From: Acidobacteriota bacterium
Lineage (GTDB): Bacteria; Acidobacteriota; Polarisedimenticolia; J045
Assembly: GCA_027064265.1 (NCBI GenBank)
Contig: JAMOQA010000385.1
Span: forward strand, 1-10,376
Direction of reading: 5' to 3'
DNA length: 10,376 bases
The notes under the pieces were generated by a model. The model was not told the origin of the DNA, made no database searches, and saw only the letters and a list, made by a program, of their open reading frames with translations. A program made the translations under genes and the position numbers. This document shows positions 6,169 to 10,376 of this stretch, in pieces. The first letter of the stretch is position 1, and each line of letters opens with the position of its first letter.

Positions 6169-8843
6169 TCCCCGCTCACCTCCACGTTCGCCACCCGGAA
6201 CGACGCCGGGACCGCTTCCATGTCCGGGTTCCTCACCTGGGCGGCGGCAAAGCCGAAGGACGCGGTCCCGGGAGCGATCGCCACGAACCGCAGCGTGACG
6301 ATCGTCCCCGACCCGGAGGCGCCCTCCGCCCCCGCCCGGGTGGCGGACACGATCACGAGTCCCCCCTCCGCGCTCTCCACCGCCTGGACGTCCGCGGGCG
6401 CCCCGCCCCGGGAGAGGAACCCGCCCGCCTGCGCCGGCGGCATGAACCGCAACACCTTCGGGTTGTAGCGCAGCTGGAAGTTCACGGTCGCCACGTCCGT
6501 GGCACCCTCCGCCACGACGTCGACGACGACCTGGTCGCCCGCCGCGACCTTCCCGGTCCGCGGCACCAGGCGGATCCGCGCGAGGCCCACCGGTTTCCGC
6601 GGGGCGGCCTTCTCCTCGGCCCCCGTCTCGGCGGCTTCTCCGGAAGGGGATTCCTCCGCCTCACCGACGGCTCCTTCCCCGCCACCGCCGGCCGGGATCG
6701 CCACCGGCTCGCCGGACTCGAAGGCCCCACCACCCGGCAGGCTCTCCTCTGCCGCCCCGCGGGTCTCTTCTCCACCCGCCGTCCCGGCCGCCCGCCGCGG
6801 CTCCACGGCTCCTTCCGGCGCCGCTTCCCGCGCCGCGCTTGCCGCCTCCCCGGCCTCCGTCCGGACCTTCACGTTCTCGATCGGCGGCCGCTTGCCCGGA
6901 ACGGGCGCCGCGGCTCCCCGGCGCTTCCTGCCCGCCTTCGGGCGTGCCTTCTTCTGCTCCTCGTCCTTCTTCGCCGCCGGGGCCTTCTTCCGTTCCGCGG
7001 CCGGCTTCCCCGCGGCCCCTTCCTTCTTCTCGAGCCCCAGCTCCTCGTTGATCTTCTCCCACGGGCTCTCGCCGGCGAACGGGCTCTCGCCGAGAGCGTT
7101 CCGCGCGACGCCGCGCAGCTCGATCTTGTCCTCCGTCCCGACCCACAGCGGGACCAGGTCGATCGGCTCGATGTTCGGCACCCGGATGATGTGCGGCGTG
7201 AGCGAGAGGACGATGTCCGTATCGCTGACCGACGTCTCGTTGACCCCGAAGAGCCGGCGCAGGAGCGGGACGTCGGAGAGTCCCGGCACCCCGGAGAGGC
7301 TCGTTCGCTCGTCCGACTTGATCAGCCCGGCCAGCAGGTTGGTCTCGCCGTCCTTCAGCCGGATCGTGGTCTCCACGGTCCGCGTACCGATGATCGGCTG
7401 CTTCACGCCCCCGGTTCCCTCGACGCTCCCCGCGAGGGAGGAGACCTCGAGCTTGAGCTCCAGGGTGATCTCCTTGTTGTGATGCACCCGGGGCTTCACC
7501 GACACGATGATGCCGACGTTCTGGTACGTGAACGACGTGATCGGAACGATGTTCCCGCCGATCGTGTTGGAGGTGTTGAACGTCGTCGCCGGGATCGGCA
7601 CCCGGTCACCGATGGTGATCTTCCCCTCCTCGCCCTCGAGGATCCGCAGCTGTGGACGGGCGATCGTCTTCGTGTCCGAGTCGGTCTTGAGGAAGCTCAG
7701 CAACACCGAGGGCACCGGGCCCAGGGTCCAGGACGCCTGGGCCTTGAGGCGCGAGAGATTGTTGAGCGGAACCATTTCCTGGCCATCGCCGAACACGAGG
7801 GACAGGGACTTGCTCGACAGGTCGATCCCGAGACGCGTCAGCTTCGAACGATTGATCTCGAGGAGCTCGATGTCGACGATCACCTCGCCCTTCGCCTTGT
7901 CGTTCGCCTTGATGATCCGCTCGGCGACCTTGATCTTCTCCGGCGTGTCCTTGATCGTGATCGCGTTCAGGTCGTCGTTGTTCGCGACCTTGCGCGTCTC
8001 GAGGAGGGACCGGAGGAGCGTCTGGACCTGCTTCGTCTCGGCGTTCGACAGGTAGAAGGTCCGGATGACGTTGTCCGCGTACTCGCTGCGCTTCTGCCTG
8101 TTGTCGTCGGCGATCAGGATCGTGTGGGCGTCGATCACCTTGTAGAAGTGCTTGTTCATCAGCATCAGGATGTCCATCGCCTTCTCGAACGTGACGTTGG
8201 ACAGCTCGACGCTGATCTTCTTCTTGAGATCGACCTTCTCGTCGTAGAGGAAATTGATCCCCGAGGCCTTCGAGAGCGCCTCGTAGACCTCCTGGACGGT
8301 CGAGTCCGGGAAGTTCAGCACCAGCGGCACGTTGGACGCGGGATCCAGCTTGGGGGGACCGAGCTCCTCGGCGCGCCGCCGGGCCTCCTCCTGCGCGCGG
8401 TCGAACTCCGATGGCCCGTTCCGCCGGCGGTCGAGCTCCTCGAGCGCCTTGGTCAGCTCGACCTGCGCGTACTGGTTCGACGGGTCGAGGATCACCGTTT
8501 CCTGCAGCTCCTTGATCGCGAGCTCCAGCTGGTCGTTGGCCAGGTACTTCTTCCCGCGGTCGAAGTGAGCCGCCGCGGCCCGGAGCTTCGCCCGGGCGAG
8601 CGCCACCTTGTACCGGCTGTTCGACGGCTCGATCGACACGGCCTTCGCGTAGGCGAGAACGGCCTGGTCCCAGAGCTGGCGCTCGGCGGCCGCCTCGCCC
8701 TGCATGTAGGCGGATCGCGCGGAGCTCGCGCACCCGGCCAGCACCAGCGCCAGCATCGCGAGCACCAGGACGAGCCAGGCGCCGGTCGTTCCACGTGCCT
8801 TCCCGCGCACGGCGTATCCCCCTTGCTCCATCGGCTTCCTCAT
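6165..8843 (-). CDS. Lipoprotein secretin (PilQ/GspD-type) with N-terminal TPRs and C-terminal cohesin domain
   Basis: This 892-residue protein would form the outer-membrane secretin ring through which the fibre or substrate passes. In order: lipoprotein signal with lipobox LVLAGC (C38 lipidated); TPR-like repeats at ~44-140 (SAYMQGEAAAERQLWDQAVLAY, then AIKELQETVILDPSNQYA); STN/N0 domain ~172-247; N1 domain ~258-320; secretin core ~325-555 with VPGLSDVPLLRRLFG at 519-533 and the closing TDIVLSLTPHII; a long low-complexity linker ~600-750; and a cohesin-like domain ~752-892 (IRLVPRTGKVAAGDQVVVDV, then LRYNPKVLRF). Typical PilQ/GspD proteins are 600-750 residues, and the TPRs and cohesin account for the excess. 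The ATG at 8843 overlaps the previous stop (ATGA). Two later starts are also credible: ATG 8831 with AGGAA upstream, and GTG 8810 with AAGGGGG upstream, which gives a more normal lipoprotein n-region. An intrinsic lipid anchor suggests self-piloting, as known for HxcQ. Confidence 0.92.
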   Translation of the reverse strand: MRKPMEQGGYAVRGKARGTTGAWLVLVLAMLALVLAGCASSARSAYMQGEAAAERQLWDQAVLAYAKAVSIEPSNSRYKVALARAKLRAAAAHFDRGKKYLANDQLELAIKELQETVILDPSNQYAQVELTKALEELDRRRNGPSEFDRAQEEARRRAEELGPPKLDPASNVPLVLNFPDSTVQEVYEALSKASGINFLYDEKVDLKKKISVELSNVTFEKAMDILMLMNKHFYKVIDAHTILIADDNRQKRSEYADNVIRTFYLSNAETKQVQTLLRSLLETRKVANNDDLNAITIKDTPEKIKVAERIIKANDKAKGEVIVDIELLEINRSKLTRLGIDLSSKSLSLVFGDGQEMVPLNNLSRLKAQASWTLGPVPSVLLSFLKTDSDTKTIARPQLRILEGEEGKITIGDRVPIPATTFNTSNTIGGNIVPITSFTYQNVGIIVSVKPRVHHNKEITLELKLEVSSLAGSVEGTGGVKQPIIGTRTVETTIRLKDGETNLLAGLIKSDERTSLSGVPGLSDVPLLRRLFGVNETSVSDTDIVLSLTPHIIRVPNIEPIDLVPLWVGTEDKIELRGVARNALGESPFAGESPWEKINEELGLEKKEGAAGKPAAERKKAPAAKKDEEQKKARPKAGRKRRGAAAPVPGKRPPIENVKVRTEAGEAASAAREAAPEGAVEPRRAAGTAGGEETRGAAEESLPGGGAFESGEPVAIPAGGGGEGAVGEAEESPSGEAAETGAEEKAAPRKPVGLARIRLVPRTGKVAAGDQVVVDVVAEGATDVATVNFQLRYNPKVLRFMPPAQAGGFLSRGGAPADVQAVESAEGGLVIVSATRAGAEGASGSGTIVTLRFVAIAPGTASFGFAAAQVRNPDMEAVPASFRVANVEVSGE

Positions 8844-9493
8844 CTCTTCTTCCCGGAGGTGCGCTTCGGCACCAGCTTGACCGCTTTCGTTCGACCGCGG
8901 TAACGCTCGTCGGTGTAGCCGATCACGACCTGGTCGAGGTCGATTCGCTTGACGACGAACTTCTCCTCGACGATGTCCCCCACCCGGACGGCGATGGGAT
9001 GCGGCGTCCTGGCGCCCTTCTTCACGAGGAACGCGATGAACCCGCGTTCGTCGGCCACCGGGCGCGCATAGCCGACGTAGGTGTACGAGAAGCTGGGAGG
9101 CGGAGGCAGGGACTTCTTCCCCGGGACCGCGTCACCCCGCTTCCGGACCTTCGCCCGCGCGCGCCGCTCCTGCTCCTTCTTCTTCCGCTCCTGGGCCAGC
9201 TTCTTCTGCTTCTCCCGGCGACGCTTCTCCGCCTCGAGGGCCACCGGGTCGGGAGCGAAGTCGAACAGGTTCCGCTTCGGCGTGTACTCCTCGGCGCCCC
9301 CCGTGCGATGCACCGGGATGTCCGGGAGCTGGGCGAGGAGCTGGATCCTGGGATCGGTGATGGTGAGGCCGGCCGTCTTCCGCTCGACCGCCCTTGGCAT
9401 GAAGACGTCCCGGTACCACCAGCCCGCCACGAGGACGAGAACCAGGAGGACGAGAAGCAGCACCCGCTGCCGGCTGGCGCCCGCGTCAGCCAT
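8840..9493 (-). CDS. PilP-like pilus assembly protein
   Basis: This 217-residue inner-membrane protein links the PilN/PilO platform to the secretin. It has a short cytosolic N-terminus, a transmembrane helix at ~10-26 (QRVLLLVLLVLVLVAGWW), a segment with RNLFDFAP at 74-81 (the R-[ND]-[LP]-F-x-F motif common to PilP and GspC-type proteins), a Lys/Arg/Glu-rich helix at ~87-119, a Pro-rich hinge (KSLPPPPSF), and a compact beta domain at ~136-208 (SYTYVGYA, AVRVGDIVEEKFVVKRI, QVVIGYTDE) matching the PilP/GspC HR-domain fold that binds secretin N0. Unlike classical PilP lipoproteins it is anchored by a helix, as GspC is. The ATG at 9493 is chosen because GGAGGAGG (9502-9509) lies 8 bases upstream; the longer frame to 9580 would overlap PilO and lacks that site. 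The stop overlaps the secretin start. Confidence 0.85.
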   Translation of the reverse strand: MADAGASRQRVLLLVLLVLVLVAGWWYRDVFMPRAVERKTAGLTITDPRIQLLAQLPDIPVHRTGGAEEYTPKRNLFDFAPDPVALEAEKRRREKQKKLAQERKKKEQERRARAKVRKRGDAVPGKKSLPPPPSFSYTYVGYARPVADERGFIAFLVKKGARTPHPIAVRVGDIVEEKFVVKRIDLDQVVIGYTDERYRGRTKAVKLVPKRTSGKKR

Positions 9494-9495
9494 GG

Positions 9496-10191
9496 TCAAC
9501 GCCTCCTCCGCGACCGCCCGCCGCGCTTTCTCGCCTTCTTCTTCCAGGCCCGGATCCGGGCCTCCTCCTCCCGCGCCCACGGCGCGTTGAAGTACGTCTC
9601 CACCGCGACGTTGAGCTGCAGTTCCCTGCCGCCCCGGTCCGATCCCCGGAGGGAGACTTCCCGCACGATCAGGAACTGGTCCAGCGCCTCGAGCCGCGCC
9701 AGGAGCCGCCGCAGGTTCTCGTATCCCCCCTGGATGGGGAACGAGATCGTCATCACCTCGATCCCCTCCTGGGCAAGGGTCTCCAGGGAAACGCCCACCT
9801 GCCGGGGTTCCACCCCGAACTCCTCGCCCACGGACGTCAGGGCCCGCTGGAACGGCACGAGGCGCTGCTCACGGGTCGAGAGCATCTCCTCGAAGAACAC
9901 CCGGATGCCTTCCTGGACCGCCTTCGCGTGCCGGTATACCCGGCGGAGTTCTTCCAGTTGTCTCCGCGCCCGCGCCTCGGTCACGTCGGCCGTCCGCTTC
10001 GTCTCCCGCAGGAGGGCGATCTCCGCCTGCCGCGGGCGGACGAGCACGAACCAGAACACCAGGTTGACGGCGAGCAGCACGCCGAGCACCAGGGCCGCGC
10101 GGAGCCCGTCCCGGCGCAGCTCGAATCGCCGCCGGCGGCCCCGGGTCACGGCGCCGTTGCCGGGAGCCTTCGCCTCGCCGGGCGCGCTCAT
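9496..10191 (-). CDS. PilO-like pilus alignment protein
   Basis: This 231-residue bitopic inner-membrane protein matches PilO in build and position: a basic cytosolic N-terminus (GRRRRFELRR), one transmembrane helix at ~31-50 (AALVLGVLLAVNLVFWFVLV), a periplasmic coiled coil at ~55-105 (AEIALLRETKRTADVTEARA), and an alpha/beta ferredoxin-like domain at ~106-203 that includes FPIQGGYENLRRLLARLEAL and FLIVREVSL, the segment most typical of PilO. A Lys/Arg tail (206-231) follows. PilO pairs with PilN and binds PilP. The ATG at 10191 has GGGAGG (10198-10203) 6 bases upstream and overlaps the preceding stop as ATGA; the PilP-like start follows 2 bases after this gene's stop. Sequence similarity alone would be weak, but gene order makes the call secure. 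Confidence 0.87.
   Translation of the reverse strand: MSAPGEAKAPGNGAVTRGRRRRFELRRDGLRAALVLGVLLAVNLVFWFVLVRPRQAEIALLRETKRTADVTEARARRQLEELRRVYRHAKAVQEGIRVFFEEMLSTREQRLVPFQRALTSVGEEFGVEPRQVGVSLETLAQEGIEVMTISFPIQGGYENLRRLLARLEALDQFLIVREVSLRGSDRGGRELQLNVAVETYFNAPWAREEEARIRAWKKKARKRGGRSRRRR
9502..9509 (-). promoter_or_regulatory. Ribosome binding site deciding the PilP start
   Basis: The minus strand reads GGAGGAGG, 8 bases before ATG 9493 and inside the last codons of the upstream PilO-like gene. It supports the 217-residue form over the 246-residue alternative. Confidence 0.7.
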
Positions 10192-10376
10192 TCCGTGCCT
10201 CCCTCTCCGTCACCGGTGTTCCCGTTCCCGGCATCGCCCTCCCCCTGGTCGTTCCCCGAGGACGGCGGAGCACCCCAGCCATCGGCGCCGGGAACCGGCT
10301 TCAGCTTGATCTTGGGCGTCCCGTCCTCGATGACGACCACGTCTTCCGGGTCCGCCGGTTCCGGGGTCTTCCGCTG
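10188..10376 (-). CDS. C-terminal tail of an upstream pilus gene, probably PilN (cut by window)
   Basis: Reading the minus strand from the right edge gives an open frame of 62 codons ending in the TGA at 10190-10188, which overlaps the PilO start as ATGA. The visible residues begin QRKTPEPADPEDVVVIEDG, continue TPKIKLKPVPGADGWGAPPS, and end in a Gly/Asn/Asp/Glu tail (SGNDQGEGDAGNGNTGDG). No folded domain is visible; this is a disordered tail. In the conserved pilM-N-O-P-Q order this would be PilN. A long acidic Gly/Asn tail is not a feature I expect of PilN, so the identity rests on position only. The true start lies outside the window. Confidence 0.6.
   Translation of the reverse strand, partial: QRKTPEPADPEDVVVIEDGTPKIKLKPVPGADGWGAPPSSGNDQGEGDAGNGNTGDGEGGTE

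Noticed and set aside
7062..7092. Direct repeat CGGGCTCTCGCCG at 7062 and 7080
   Set aside because: It encodes a repeated G-E-S-P in the start of the secretin linker; this is low-complexity linker sequence, too short to be a distinct element.
7191..10309. Plus-strand open frames antisense to the secretin, PilP and PilO genes
   Set aside because: They mirror the conserved secretin and PilO/PilP genes, and their translations show the Arg/Leu/Asp or Ser/Arg bias of antisense frames.

Overview
The window is very GC-rich DNA (about 70 % by eye, with G or C at nearly every third codon position of the real genes) from a diderm bacterium. It carries the end of one gene, a small divergent gene, a glycosyltransferase-like gene and a long minus-strand operon for a type IV pilus / type II secretion-like envelope machine. 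No taxonomic marker gene is present. The lipoprotein secretin with a C-terminal cohesin domain, next to pseudopilins carrying an R-K-I-P-V-D-P-[LI]-T-G-E-A-E-W motif, recalls Acidobacteriota and neighbouring deep-branching phyla. That placement is a guess.

Left part (1-3460). A plus-strand gene open at the left edge encodes a protein with a C-terminal membrane anchor and a region that looks like a CHAT (caspase-like) fold lacking the usual His and Cys. It runs tail-to-tail into a 64-aa minus-strand gene. Upstream of the small gene lies a near-consensus sigma-28 (FliA-type) flagellar promoter. A plus-strand gene of the DUF115/MptE-like motility accessory factor (Maf) family diverges from it. 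The promoter and the Maf-like gene together suggest that this side belongs to a flagellar neighbourhood.

Right part (3470-10376, all minus strand, read right to left). The order is: C-terminal tail of a probable PilN, PilO-like protein, PilP-like protein, lipoprotein secretin (TPR + STN/N-domains + secretin + charged linker + cohesin), a GspG/GspH-like pseudopilin, a GspG-like major pseudopilin, a lipoprotein with an invasin-like Ig domain and two PKD domains, and a minor pseudopilin lacking Glu5. Neighbouring genes overlap by 3-4 bases or lie 2-17 bases apart, so this is very probably one transcript with translational coupling; its promoter lies beyond the right edge. PilN/PilO/PilP would form the inner-membrane alignment complex, PilP would dock on the secretin in the outer membrane, and the pseudopilins would form the fibre or piston. 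The PKD lipoprotein and the cohesin domain are non-core parts and probably mediate adhesion or surface attachment.

The window is densely coding. The only sizeable gap is the 170-bp divergent region at 1920-2089. I saw no RNA genes, mobile elements, CRISPR arrays or convincing terminators.
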